This document shows positions 1 through 8,139 of a stretch of DNA of 64,000 bases, one piece after another. Numbering within the stretch: the first letter of the stretch is position 1; each line of letters opens with the position of its first letter. A program made the translations under genes and the position numbers. The notes under the pieces were generated by a model that worked only from the letters and a program-made list of their open reading frames with translations, had not been told where the DNA came from and ran no database searches. This DNA comes from JABFRG01 sp046351415 (GTDB taxonomy: Bacteria; Myxococcota_A; Polyangia; Polyangiales; Polyangiaceae), in the NCBI GenBank assembly GCA_046351415.1, contig JAXLYO010000005.1:470433-534432 (forward strand), given 5' to 3'.

Positions 1-5
1 TGTCC

Positions 6-314
6 ATGGAGCAGCTCGAAATGCAGGCTCGACTGCTGCGAGACGTCGGTCCCGATACGGAGTTCACGGGCGAGCTCCTGAGGGACATCCGCACAGCCCT
101 TGGTACCGACCTGGGCGATATCAGCGCACGAACGAAAATTTCGAAGGCATACCTTCAAGCCATCGAGGAAGAGAACGTCGCTGCCCTACCCGCCATGGTG
201 TACGTGCGTGGGTTCGTCGCCGAGCTCGCGAAGTTCTTGAAGCTCGACCCGGCACAGGTGCAGCGTTCGTACTTGAGGCGCATTCGAGCGAGTGCGCAGG
301 TGAAGAGCGAATAG
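6..314 (+). CDS. RodZ-type helix-turn-helix protein (possibly 5' partial)
   Basis: Small protein of 102 residues as read here, dominated by a RodZ/HTH_25-like helix-turn-helix: LLRDIRTALG, then the ISARTKISKAYLQAIEEE helices and the family-typical ALPAMVYVRGFVAELAKFL. In myxobacteria this module often sits at the end of a longer protein. The reading frame stays open upstream to the window edge, so the ATG at 6 may be internal and the gene cut off. The stop overlaps the GTG of the next gene (TAGTG), so the two are probably translationally coupled. No transmembrane segment is visible in the part present. The role (DNA binding or cytoskeletal) cannot be decided from this fragment. Confidence 0.7.
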   Translation: MEQLEMQARLLRDVGPDTEFTGELLRDIRTALGTDLGDISARTKISKAYLQAIEEENVAALPAMVYVRGFVAELAKFLKLDPAQVQRSYLRRIRASAQVKSE

Positions 315-1774
315 TGACGAACAGCGAGAACCGCGAGAAGGAGCCGCCCAGACCCGTGCCGCCCTTCTTGCGCAAACCAGCGCTCTTCGGGGTCATCCTC
401 GCCACCGTGGCGTTCGCGATGCGGTTTGCCGCGGGGCGCGCATTCGGCGGTGAATCCGTTTGGGACGGACACTATTACGAGTACTACGCTGGCCGCATCG
501 CAGAAGGGTTCGGGTACTCGGACAAGCTCGTCGTAGGCGGCGTCGACATCGGTCACGCGTCGTGCCACTACCCCGTCGGCTACAGCGCCTTTTTGGCTGT
601 ATTCTACAAAGTCTTTGGCCACAACCTCTTGGTGGCCCGGTTGTTCGACACCTCGGTGGGAACGGCGCTCGCCCTCGTGACGTGGCGGTTCTCGCGTTAT
701 GCACTCTCCGAGACCCGCGCTGCCATCGCAGGTATCCTCGTCGCGCTGCATCCAGGTCTCGTCCTCTACGGCGCGCTCACGATGAGTGAACCCCTGTCGT
801 CGTTGCTGACGCTCGTGTCGTTTTGGGTTCGCGTCCGCACGAAACACGAAACGCGCGCGATGATTGGCTCGGCGCTCGTGCTCGGCGTTGCAGCGCTCGT
901 CCGTCCGCCCGTCCTGCTCTGTGCCCCTTTTCTCGTCGCACTTCCGAAGGCGGTGCGGACCTCGGCAGCGTCACGATGGTCCAAGGCCCCGCGCGTCCTC
1001 GCGTCTCTCGCGCTTGTCCTCGGCTTCACGCTGCTGCCGATTCTGCCTTGGAGTGCTCGCAACTGCGCACGCATGGACGGGTGCGCGCTCGTCAGCACGA
1101 ATGGCGGGTGGAACCTGGCGATCGGCGCGTTTCCGCGTGCCACCGGACGCTTCGAAACCTTGAAGAGCGCCGACGGATGCCGTGACGTGACGGGCCAGGT
1201 ACAGCAAGACCGTTGCTGGTTCCAATATGGTGTGCACTACATTAAAACGGAGCCCGGGCGTTGGCTCTCCCTGCTTCCCAAGAAGTGGTCCTACACCTTC
1301 GATCACGAATCCTTCCAGGTCGAATACCTGCATCAGGCCCGCCCCGAACGATGGCCTGAGGAGCGCCGCACCTTCGGTCGCAAGGTGCTTACGGCTTGTC
1401 ATTCGGCACTCGTCGTCGCAGCTGCATTCGCAGCCGCAAGGCTCCCTCGCCTGAAGCGGAAGCCGGCTGCAAGCGATGTCTACAGCGGAGTCGTGCTCGT
1501 GGTCCTCGCTCTCGCCACGTACTTCACGATGCAGGGAAATCCGCCGGTCCTCTGGCCGCTCTTGTTGCTCACGCTCGCCCTGCTCGCTTTGCCCCTTCCC
1601 TTTCGATCACGCGAGAGCCTCGCGATGACTCTCGGCCTCGTGTTCGCGGCAAGCATCGTGGTAACCCACGGCATCTTCTTCGGCGAAGATCGCTATCACG
1701 TCGTTCTCACGCCCGTGCTGTGCATCCTGGCCGCAGGAGCGCTCCGCCAGAACGACGCGCGAGCGGCCGCGTGA
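314..1774 (+). CDS. GT39/ArnT-like polytopic membrane glycosyltransferase
   Basis: A 486-residue integral membrane protein with about ten hydrophobic segments and a large extracytoplasmic loop near residues 260-345. The N-terminal part carries the acidic/aromatic stretch VWDGHYYEYYAGRIAEGFGY after the first membrane helix, which resembles the lumenal loop of dolichyl- or polyprenyl-phosphate-dependent GT-C enzymes (PMT_2/ArnT families). Such enzymes move a sugar from a lipid carrier to a lipid or protein outside the inner membrane. It starts at a GTG that overlaps the previous stop codon. No neighbour specifies a substrate, so only the general GT-C class is supported. Confidence 0.7.
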   Translation: MTNSENREKEPPRPVPPFLRKPALFGVILATVAFAMRFAAGRAFGGESVWDGHYYEYYAGRIAEGFGYSDKLVVGGVDIGHASCHYPVGYSAFLAVFYKVFGHNLLVARLFDTSVGTALALVTWRFSRYALSETRAAIAGILVALHPGLVLYGALTMSEPLSSLLTLVSFWVRVRTKHETRAMIGSALVLGVAALVRPPVLLCAPFLVALPKAVRTSAASRWSKAPRVLASLALVLGFTLLPILPWSARNCARMDGCALVSTNGGWNLAIGAFPRATGRFETLKSADGCRDVTGQVQQDRCWFQYGVHYIKTEPGRWLSLLPKKWSYTFDHESFQVEYLHQARPERWPEERRTFGRKVLTACHSALVVAAAFAAARLPRLKRKPAASDVYSGVVLVVLALATYFTMQGNPPVLWPLLLLTLALLALPLPFRSRESLAMTLGLVFAASIVVTHGIFFGEDRYHVVLTPVLCILAAGALRQNDARAAA

Positions 1775-1786
1775 AGGTGCGTAGGT

Positions 1787-2089
1787 CGCGTTTTGGGCTC
1801 GGGACCCGCAGAGCGAGCGGAGCCCTCGTGATGCGCGTTTTGGGCTCGGGACCCGCAGAGCGAGCGGAGCCCTCGTGATGCGCGTTTTGGTCCTGGGACC
1901 CGCAGAGCGAGCGGAGCCCTCGTGATGCGCGTTTTGGGCTTGGGACCCGCAGAGCGAGCGGAGCCCTCGTGATGCGCGTTTTGGGCTTGGGACCCGCAGA
2001 GCGAGCGGAACCCTCGTGATGCGCGTTTGGGGCTTGGGACCCGCAGAGCGAGCGGAGCCCTCGTGATGCGCGTTTTGGGCTTGGGACCC
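1787..2089 (+). repeat. 47-bp tandem repeat array, six full copies plus a partial one
   Basis: Units begin at 1787, 1834, 1881, 1928, 1975 and 2022, exactly 47 bp apart, with a truncated seventh copy from 2069. Each unit holds the common core GACCCGCAGAGCGAGCGG and can fold as an imperfect hairpin, with GGGCTC pairing to GAGCCC outside an inner CCGC/GCGG stem. Some C-to-T changes in the left arm keep a G:U pair. Because 47 is not a multiple of three, a coding role is unlikely. The array fills the space between two convergent genes. Confidence 0.9.
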
Positions 2090-2105
2090 AAAACCGGGAG
2101 TGGGA

Positions 2106-2147
2106 CCCTATGGAGCTTTGCTCCATAGGGCGAGGGCAGAGCCCTCG
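2106..2147. terminator. Two adjacent perfect hairpins between convergent genes
   Basis: An 11-bp perfect stem (CCCTATGGAGC at 2106-2116, its complement at 2120-2130, loop TTT) is followed directly by a 7-bp stem (CGAGGGC at 2131-2137, complement at 2141-2147). They lie at the 3' ends of the membrane glycosyltransferase (plus) and the kinase (minus). No long T-tract follows on either strand, so intrinsic termination is possible but not proven. Confidence 0.5.
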
Positions 2148-3257
2148 TTAAATGTCTTCGCCCGAATCGCGACGACGTTTCGCGATTGCGCGCTCTTGCT
2201 CGACGAGGTCGGCCAGCGTCTGACCGCGAATCGTCGTGGGGGGCTCGTCTCCCATGCGCCGCCGGGGGACGGGCGATGCGGGCGGATGGGTGATCGATGC
2301 GGCCTTGTCGTCCATCCACCCCGAATCGACCTCTTCGTCGTCGAGATCCTTCACTTCGTCGATGGTGATCGGAATGGAATCACCATCGCGCGAGGGCGCA
2401 GACGTGAGCGCGGGAACGAGCTGCCACCAAGCGTCGAGCATCTCTTTCGCCGAAGAGAACCGCTGTTCGGTGCGCCGCGCAATCGCGCGTGAGACGAAGT
2501 GGTCGAGCTCCGGAATGTCCGGTGCATTCTCCACGAGAGACAAGAACGGCGGGTCTTCCTCGGCCTTCATTTTCATGACGGCCTCCATCGACTTGCTCGA
2601 AAAGGGAAGCTGACCCGAGAGGCATCGGAAGATGACGCACCCGAGCGAATAGATGTCCGTCTGAGGCGCGACGTCCTTGGGGTTTTGCAGTTGCTCCGGC
2701 GACATGTAGCCCATACTTCCGAGCACGTGCTCTTTGGAAGTGAGCGACCCTTGTACGCTGCCGGAGCGCGCGAGGCCAAAATCGATGAGTTTCACGACCG
2801 GCTCGCCGGCCCGGCCACCGCCCTCTTGGAGGAAGATGTTGCCGGGCTTGAGGTCGCGATGAATCACGCCGATCGCGTGGAAGTCGCGGACCCCCATGAT
2901 CATCTGTGGAACCCAGTCCGTGAAGACATCGAGCGGAATGGGGCCTTCCCGCTTCAGCCGAGCATCGAGCGATTCCCCCTGCAAGTGCTCGAGCACCAGG
3001 AACGGCTGACCTTTCTCGTAGCCGAAGCCGAGGATCTTGCCGACGTGGCGGCTCTCGAGGCTGGAGAGCACCAGAGCTTCGCGCGCGAATCGTTCTCGGA
3101 GCTCGTCGGCGAGATCGTCTTCGGGAACCTCGAGCATCTTGATCGCGACGCGGCGGTTGCTCGCAATATGGACCGCTTCCACGACACGCGACGTTGCGCC
3201 CGCGCCAAGAGAACCGAACAGCCGGTATTCGGACAACCGAGATGGCTCGAGCGCCAT
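2148..3257 (-). CDS. Soluble eukaryotic-type Ser/Thr protein kinase
   Basis: A 369-residue protein with a complete Hanks-type kinase domain over roughly residues 10-285. It has the glycine-rich loop LGAGATSRV, the lysine in VAIKML, the catalytic loop IHRDLKPGNIFL, the DFG motif in KLIDFGLAR and the activation-segment end MGYMSPEQL. The C-terminal 80 residues are acidic, then basic, and predicted to be disordered. There is no transmembrane helix, so the enzyme should be cytoplasmic. It stands alone between convergent and divergent neighbours. All catalytic residues are present. The substrate cannot be inferred. Confidence 0.92.
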   Translation of the reverse strand: MALEPSRLSEYRLFGSLGAGATSRVVEAVHIASNRRVAIKMLEVPEDDLADELRERFAREALVLSSLESRHVGKILGFGYEKGQPFLVLEHLQGESLDARLKREGPIPLDVFTDWVPQMIMGVRDFHAIGVIHRDLKPGNIFLQEGGGRAGEPVVKLIDFGLARSGSVQGSLTSKEHVLGSMGYMSPEQLQNPKDVAPQTDIYSLGCVIFRCLSGQLPFSSKSMEAVMKMKAEEDPPFLSLVENAPDIPELDHFVSRAIARRTEQRFSSAKEMLDAWWQLVPALTSAPSRDGDSIPITIDEVKDLDDEEVDSGWMDDKAASITHPPASPVPRRRMGDEPPTTIRGQTLADLVEQERAIAKRRRDSGEDI

Positions 3258-3638
3258 AGATACACGAGCTTACACCCATTTCGGGTTTCAAGGCCACGGC
3301 ACCGCAAAAACTCGCTCGGCTCCGCTCGAATAGGGGCCCTCACCGTGCGACACGCCAAAGCCAAAGGAGGAACCGAACGGGCTCCAAAAGTCATGGCGAG
3401 CGCCCGCCAAGCCCCCAAAGGGGCCCCAAAGGGCCTCGCATTTCCCTGAAAACCCCGCGTTTCGGGAGCCAGCGCCGATTGTCGAACGGAAGGTTCGGAA
3501 TTTGGTAAACTGAAGCGTGATGTCCACTTTCGAAGTGGACCCCCGTCGCGGCACGTGCCCCGACGTCTTTGCGAGTCGGCTCTGCTTCCGCACCCGACTT
3601 GCTCCTTGCACGAGGGCCTCACCGCCCCTGCCCTTCGA
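3258..3638. other. Divergent intergenic region with a palindrome
   Basis: About 380 bases between the kinase start and the proposed pcnB start. It contains one perfect 8-bp inverted repeat (3522-3540) and purine-rich stretches. No credible coding frame or RNA gene was recognised. It presumably holds promoters for both flanking genes. If pcnB starts at the upstream ATG at 3555, the gap is shorter. Confidence 0.5.
3522..3540. promoter_or_regulatory. Perfect inverted repeat upstream of pcnB
   Basis: GTCCACTT (3522-3529) and AAGTGGAC (3533-3540) form an 8-bp perfect palindrome with a 3-nt loop. It lies about 100 bp before the likely pcnB start and could be an operator or a hairpin in the leader RNA. 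No known regulator motif was recognised. Confidence 0.4.
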
Positions 3639-5015
3639 ATGGGCCTTTTCATGAGCATGCGAAATTCGTCAGATTCATTTCCGGAGCCGCCCGAGCTCCC
3701 CTCTTTTCGGGTCGAAGAAGATGCACCACTGCCGGTCGAAGAGCGGCACACGGGGACGGGGCTCGTCCGGCACGACGTTGCGCTCGACGAGGATCGCATC
3801 GATCCGGACGCCGCCAAAGTCGTGCGGCGACTCGAACGGAGCGGCTTCCAAGCGTATCTCGTCGGCGGCTGCGTGCGTGACCTCCTCCTCGGAGGCAAGC
3901 CCAAAGACTACGACGTCGCCACCAGCGCGCGTCCCGAGGACGTGCGAGGCCTCTTCCGAAACTGCCGCATCATCGGCCGGAGGTTCCGTCTCGCCCACGT
4001 CATGTTCGGCGGACGCAGCTATGGGCGCGGCAGTGGTGGCGGGGGCGGCGTGAACGGCGGCGTGAAGATTGTCGAAGTCGCAACCTTCCGCCGAATGCCG
4101 CACGAGCTCACCGCACTCGGTGCAAGCGCCTCCGACGCTTCCGGTGACGAAGACCTCATCATCCGAAACGACAATGTATTCGGCGAGGCACACGAAGACG
4201 CCTTGCGGCGCGACTTCACCATCAACGCGCTCTTCTACGATCTCGATCGCCGCCAGGTGCTCGATTGGTGCGGCGGTATGGAGGACATCAAGCAACGTGT
4301 CATCCGTACCATTGGCGAGCCTTCGGTTCGGTTCCGCGAAGACCCCATCCGGATCCTGCGAGCGATCAAGTTCGCATCGCGGCTCGACCTCGGTCTCGAC
4401 CCAACGTTGTACGAGTCCGCCGTGTTTCATCGCGAGGAGCTCGCGAAGGCAGCGAAAGCGCGTGTCTTCGAGGAAATCCTTCGTCTCCTCCGCGGTGGAG
4501 CCTCGTCGCGCTCGATCTACCTCCTCTGGGAAATCGGCGCGATGGCCGTGCTCCTGCCCGAGCTATCGGCTTATCTCGACGACGACGAGGGCACCGGCGG
4601 TGGCTCGGCGCGCATCTATCGGCGGCTGCGAGCGGTCGACAAGCTCACGAAGTCCCGCGGCGCCATCGACGACATCGCTCTCTGGACGACGCTTCTTTAT
4701 GAGCCCATGAAGGAACTCGCGAGCGGGGGCGAAAGCGCCGACGACGTGGATGCCTTCTTGGAAGACCTCATTCGACGGCTCAACATGCCCAGGCGCGTGG
4801 CCGACGGAGTGGGCCGAATCACGAAACAGCTTCCGCGTCTCCGCAAAGGCCAGTTCGGTCGCTTCATGCTCACCGACTTGGGCGCCGCGGCACTCGACGT
4901 GCTCGAAGTAGACCTCATGTCGAAGGGGCGTGACGCGGCTTCGATTGCGCACCTGCGCCGTCAGCGTGCCGAGGCCATCGCGAACGCGCCCAGGCAGCGC
5001 CGACCTTCGCGGTAG
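3639..5015 (+). CDS. pcnB: Poly(A) polymerase I-type nucleotidyltransferase
   Basis: Class II nucleotidyltransferase of the tRNA-CCA/poly(A) polymerase superfamily. The head domain has YLVGGCVRDLLLG, the catalytic PKDYDVATSA, and the PcnB-type signature IIGRRFRLAHVMFG followed by KIVEVATFR. The RRDFTINALFYD and RFREDPIRILRAIKF motifs follow. The IGRRFRLAHV wording favours poly(A) polymerase over CCA-adding enzyme. Such enzymes add 3' A-tails that mark RNA for decay. An unusual glycine-rich insert (RGSGGGGGVNGG) sits between the signature and the EVATF strand. Several ATGs (3555, 3639, 3651, 3657) are possible. I chose 3639 because the residues before it do not resemble the family, but no strong ribosome site decides it. 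Confidence 0.88.
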   Translation: MGLFMSMRNSSDSFPEPPELPSFRVEEDAPLPVEERHTGTGLVRHDVALDEDRIDPDAAKVVRRLERSGFQAYLVGGCVRDLLLGGKPKDYDVATSARPEDVRGLFRNCRIIGRRFRLAHVMFGGRSYGRGSGGGGGVNGGVKIVEVATFRRMPHELTALGASASDASGDEDLIIRNDNVFGEAHEDALRRDFTINALFYDLDRRQVLDWCGGMEDIKQRVIRTIGEPSVRFREDPIRILRAIKFASRLDLGLDPTLYESAVFHREELAKAAKARVFEEILRLLRGGASSRSIYLLWEIGAMAVLLPELSAYLDDDEGTGGGSARIYRRLRAVDKLTKSRGAIDDIALWTTLLYEPMKELASGGESADDVDAFLEDLIRRLNMPRRVADGVGRITKQLPRLRKGQFGRFMLTDLGAAALDVLEVDLMSKGRDAASIAHLRRQRAEAIANAPRQRRPSR

Positions 5016-5298
5016 CTACAGCACTCAGCAATTCGATTGACCTTGGTAGCCGGAGTGAAGATCGAGTGACAGGAGCGGCATGCACAGCTTTGATCACGAA
5101 CTCGACCGCGCGTCCATCCATTGAGCGAGCTCCGACGAGGGCTTCTCGCTCAGCGGCCCAGACAAGCGGCCGGGGATCTTGTGCGGAGCGGAAACGAAGC
5201 CGTGCCCCCGTGACCCGCGGTCCTTCTCCCGACATCCGATCCTATCCAACGCCTTCTCAAGTCCGATCGAACGCCGACGAAGTCGGCTAGGCGATGCC
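5016..5298. other. Intergenic region without a recognised gene
   Basis: About 280 bases between pcnB and the end of the minus-strand S1 operon. A minus-strand stretch near 5044-5135 has a tRNA-like 3' end (CCGGCTACCA) but no acceptable T-arm or anticodon arm. Frames here have the composition of antisense shadows. Confidence 0.4.
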
Positions 5299-6060
5299 TC
5301 AACTATCGTCTTCGACCTGATCGCGAAGAGCCTTCAAGTCTGCTCCGCAAGCGCACATCTTCGGAACGCGATGCTTGTGATAAATGCGCTCGCACTTCGG
5401 GCAGACGCGCGCGTCGTGCTCGTACGAGATGCCTTTGCCGCTTTCGGCGCACTTCTTTCCAACGAGCTGGAGCGGCTCCAAGATCTTCTGGCCCGCGTAC
5501 TCGTCGGCTTCCGGAAGGCGCGCCTTTACCGTGTCGGGCACTTCGACACGTTCGGGAACCCGCTCGAACGCTTCTTTCAAGATCCAAGCAGCAGCTTGAG
5601 GGTGTGCCTTGGCACGGACCTGGAAGGAGAACGTCTTGCCTTCTTCGTCTTTGCCCGTGAGGGAAAGCGCTTCGGGCCCTTCCGCCCACGCGACAGACTC
5701 GAGGTTGAACCACGGAATGCGACGCACGCTGCCGCGCTCGAATGCCACCCCGGGTGCACCGACGCGGAGAGCAGCTTCGCCGCTCGACGAAAACCAAAGC
5801 GCGAGCGCGACCGCGACCGCGCCACTCGCGAAGAACCAGAAGGCCTTGTCGTGAAGGATGCTCTCGCCATCGCGGCCGAACTGAGCATAGGTCCCTGCGC
5901 CGAGCGCAAGTGCGCCGACGAACGCGAGCACGTAGACGATGGTCGAAGACGTGGTGCTTTCGGGCAAGAAGCGCCGATCGATTCGTTCGGCGGGGCGCGC
6001 TTTCTTTTCGCCCTTCTTCTTCTTCGTCTTGCTGGCGGGAGCCGCTTCCTTCGTCGTCAT
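5299..6060 (-). CDS. Two-helix membrane protein with C-terminal zinc-ribbon-like cysteines
   Basis: A 253-residue protein with a Lys-rich N-terminus, two hydrophobic helices (about residues 40-60 and 73-91) and a soluble region. The last 50 residues are cysteine-rich: CAESGKG, CPKCERIYHKH and CACG, a pattern expected to bind zinc. The family was not recognised. It lies 15 bp downstream of the S1-domain gene on the same strand, with a ribosome site (TAGGAG) in the gap, so the two probably form an operon. The membrane anchor plus ribbon suggests a scaffold or sensor, but no function can be assigned. Confidence 0.75.
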   Translation of the reverse strand: MTTKEAAPASKTKKKKGEKKARPAERIDRRFLPESTTSSTIVYVLAFVGALALGAGTYAQFGRDGESILHDKAFWFFASGAVAVALALWFSSSGEAALRVGAPGVAFERGSVRRIPWFNLESVAWAEGPEALSLTGKDEEGKTFSFQVRAKAHPQAAAWILKEAFERVPERVEVPDTVKARLPEADEYAGQKILEPLQLVGKKCAESGKGISYEHDARVCPKCERIYHKHRVPKMCACGADLKALRDQVEDDS

Positions 6061-6075
6061 GTCGCTCCTACCTTC

Positions 6076-7365
6076 CTACTTCTTCTTGTTCTTGGCAGCG
6101 GCCTTGGCGAGGAGATCACCGAAGGTACCGAACCCGCCCGAGCCGAGCGAAGTCTTGTGGGCCTCGTAGTCCTTGCGTTCGGCATCATCCTTCGCGCCGC
6201 GAACCGAAAGCTTCAGGCGACCGTCGCCCGTCTCGAGGACCTTGGCCGTGAGCTTCGTTCCCTCGGGGAAGGCCTTGCGGAGGTCAACGCCGCGTGCGAC
6301 TCCGAGCTCGGCTTGCGGGATGAGACCGCGACCACCGCGACCGTCGGTGCCTTCGAGCTGCACGAATACGCCGTACGTCTCGATGCGGACGACTTCGCCC
6401 GTCACGATCGCGCCGACGCGAACGCCGGGCCCCGTTGCAGCAGGCTTTTCCGGTGCCGGCAGCATGGCTTTCAGCGAAAGGGTCACGCGCTGTTTGCCCG
6501 CGGAGTCTTGCTTGATCTCGAGCACCTGGGCTTCGATGTTCTGACCAGCTTCGATGCGATCTTGTACCGAGGCGCCGCGCTCGTGCGAGAGCTCGGAGCC
6601 GGGCAAGAGCGCCTCGAGGCCACCGATGTCGACGAAGGCGCCGAAGTCACGAACGGCCGTCACGATGCCGTGGACGACCTTCCCGGGGCTGAGCGCCGCA
6701 AGCGTCTGCTCACGTTGCTCACGTGCGCCCGCTTCGAGGACGCTGCGGCGAGAGAGAACGATGCTGCGACCGCCTTCTTTGATCTCGAGCACGTGGAATT
6801 GCATCGACTGCCCGATGTACTCGTCGCTCGGAAGCGCCTCCTTTCCACCGGCGCCCTTTTCGTCCTTCTTGCCAGCGGGAGCGGTCGGCCGTGCGCCGCG
6901 AGGCATCTGGGAGGCCGGGCAGAAGCCTCGAACCCCTTTGCCGAGGTCGACTTCGTAGCCGCCCTTGTTGACACCCGTGATCTTTCCTTCGACCGGAACG
7001 CCCGCTTCGCGGGCCTGCATCACGCCGCCAACATCGACGGTCTTGCCGCCTGCTTTGGCGAGACGAATGGTCCCGGCGCGGTCGTCGACCTCGATGACGC
7101 GCGCGCGGACCTTGTCGCCCACGGCCACTTCGACTTCTCCCTGATCGTTTCGGAGCGCGTCGGTATCGATGAACGCCTGGCGCTTGCCCTCGAGTTCGAC
7201 GAACACGTCGTCACGACCTACGTGAACGACGACGCCCTCAACGGTCGAGCCGATCCGGACGCTCACCCGGGACGCCGTGCCCGCACCTGCCCCCCCGCCG
7301 CCTTTCTGGTTGGCGGTACGGGCGTTTTCTTCGAACATGGCCGCAAAGCTGTCTTTTTCCGACAT
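6076..7365 (-). CDS. Four-domain S1 RNA-binding protein
   Basis: A 429-residue protein built of four S1 (OB-fold) domains at about residues 38-105, 122-208, 226-300 and 316-390. Strand motifs include VEGVVVHVGRDDVFVEL, VNKGGYEVDL, HGIVTAVRDFGAFVDIGG and GEVVRIETYGVFVQLEG. The second domain has a charged insert (about 160-178). It resembles RpsA and S1-domain general RNA-binding proteins but is shorter than the six-domain E. coli S1. It probably binds mRNA or assists translation in the cytoplasm. It is the first gene of a two-gene minus-strand operon. Calling it the true ribosomal S1 would be an over-reach without knowing the other paralogues in the genome. Confidence 0.85.
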   Translation of the reverse strand: MSEKDSFAAMFEENARTANQKGGGGAGAGTASRVSVRIGSTVEGVVVHVGRDDVFVELEGKRQAFIDTDALRNDQGEVEVAVGDKVRARVIEVDDRAGTIRLAKAGGKTVDVGGVMQAREAGVPVEGKITGVNKGGYEVDLGKGVRGFCPASQMPRGARPTAPAGKKDEKGAGGKEALPSDEYIGQSMQFHVLEIKEGGRSIVLSRRSVLEAGAREQREQTLAALSPGKVVHGIVTAVRDFGAFVDIGGLEALLPGSELSHERGASVQDRIEAGQNIEAQVLEIKQDSAGKQRVTLSLKAMLPAPEKPAATGPGVRVGAIVTGEVVRIETYGVFVQLEGTDGRGGRGLIPQAELGVARGVDLRKAFPEGTKLTAKVLETGDGRLKLSVRGAKDDAERKDYEAHKTSLGSGGFGTFGDLLAKAAAKNKKK

Positions 7366-7440
7366 AACGCGCTGGTCTTAGCATGCTTGGCGCTTTTTTG
7401 GATGCCGTAGGAGAAAGGTTTCGGGCTAGACTTCGGGGCT

Positions 7441-8058
7441 ATGTCCTCATCCACGATTGACGCCATGAACAGCAGCATCCTGTCCTTCGACCTGCTTGAG
7501 CATCCGTTCTACCGCGCGTGGAGCGAAGGAACCCTGCCGGCGGAGACGCTGGCCCACTACGCCCGCGAATACGGCGCCTTCATCTGCAGCCTTCCCGCCG
7601 GCTGGCGCACGCTCGGACACGAGAACTACGCGAAGATCGAAGAAGCCCACGCGACCCTGTGGGACAGGTTCGCCGCCGCGCTCGGCACGACGGTCGGCCA
7701 ATCGCCCGAGGTTCCGGAGGTCCGCGCGCTCGTGGACGTCGCCCGCGAAGCCTTCAAGAGCGAAGCCACCACCCTCGGCGCACTCTACGCGTTCGAAGTG
7801 CAGCAACCGAAGACCTCGGCCTCCAAACTCGAGGGCCTCGACACCCATTACAGGACGCTGCCCTCGGACGTTCGTCCCTACTTCAAGGCGCACGAGAACG
7901 ACATCGAGGAGCGCGACATGCTCCAGACGCTCATCGAAAAGCTCCCGGCGGACCAGAAGGCCCTCGCGCAAGCAAGCTGTGCGCGTATGTCCGAGGCCCT
8001 TTGGAACGCGCTCACCGGCATCCACGGCGAGCACGACTGCAAGACGGCGACGAACTGA
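7441..8058 (+). CDS. TenA/CADD-like heme-oxygenase-fold protein
   Basis: A 205-residue all-helical protein resembling the TenA/PqqC/CADD group. Evidence is the opening LEHPFYRAWSEGTLP, the helix LAHYAREYGAFICSLP, the central acidic/His helices and the late AHENDIEERD segment. Members include thiaminases and di-iron oxidases used in cofactor or natural-product pathways. The Glu/His pattern fits a metal-binding member, but the ligands cannot be assigned with certainty by eye. It starts at ATG 7441, with 7465 as an alternative. It is monocistronic and followed by a strong terminator. Confidence 0.7.
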   Translation: MSSSTIDAMNSSILSFDLLEHPFYRAWSEGTLPAETLAHYAREYGAFICSLPAGWRTLGHENYAKIEEAHATLWDRFAAALGTTVGQSPEVPEVRALVDVAREAFKSEATTLGALYAFEVQQPKTSASKLEGLDTHYRTLPSDVRPYFKAHENDIEERDMLQTLIEKLPADQKALAQASCARMSEALWNALTGIHGEHDCKTATN

Positions 8059-8086
8059 GCGAGCTCGGCTCCACGTTTTTCCCCGC

Positions 8087-8122
8087 GAGGCGGTTCAGCG
8101 AAAGCTGGCCGCCTCTTTGCTT
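8087..8122 (+). terminator. Intrinsic terminator
   Basis: GAGGCGG (8087-8093) pairs with CCGCCTC (8109-8115), and an inner CAGC/GCTG stem is capped by a GAAA tetraloop. TTTGCTTTG follows. It lies just after the heme-oxygenase-fold gene and reads on the plus strand. Confidence 0.8.
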
Positions 8123-8139
8123 TGCTGGGTCATCGCGCG

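Noticed and set aside
1787..2089. CRISPR array
   Set aside because: The units are directly adjacent 47-bp repeats with no unique spacers, and no cas genes are present.
5044..5135. tRNA-like sequence on the minus strand (3' CCGGCTACCA, partial acceptor pairing, an AGCTCAATGGAT-like D-region look-alike)
   Set aside because: The T-arm and anticodon arm do not form and the acceptor pairing needs a mismatch. At best it is a relic or chance.
5179..7410. Long plus-strand open frame of 743 codons
   Set aside because: It lies antisense to the S1-domain gene and its membrane partner, which have clear family motifs; its product is low-complexity Arg/Ala/Leu shadow sequence.
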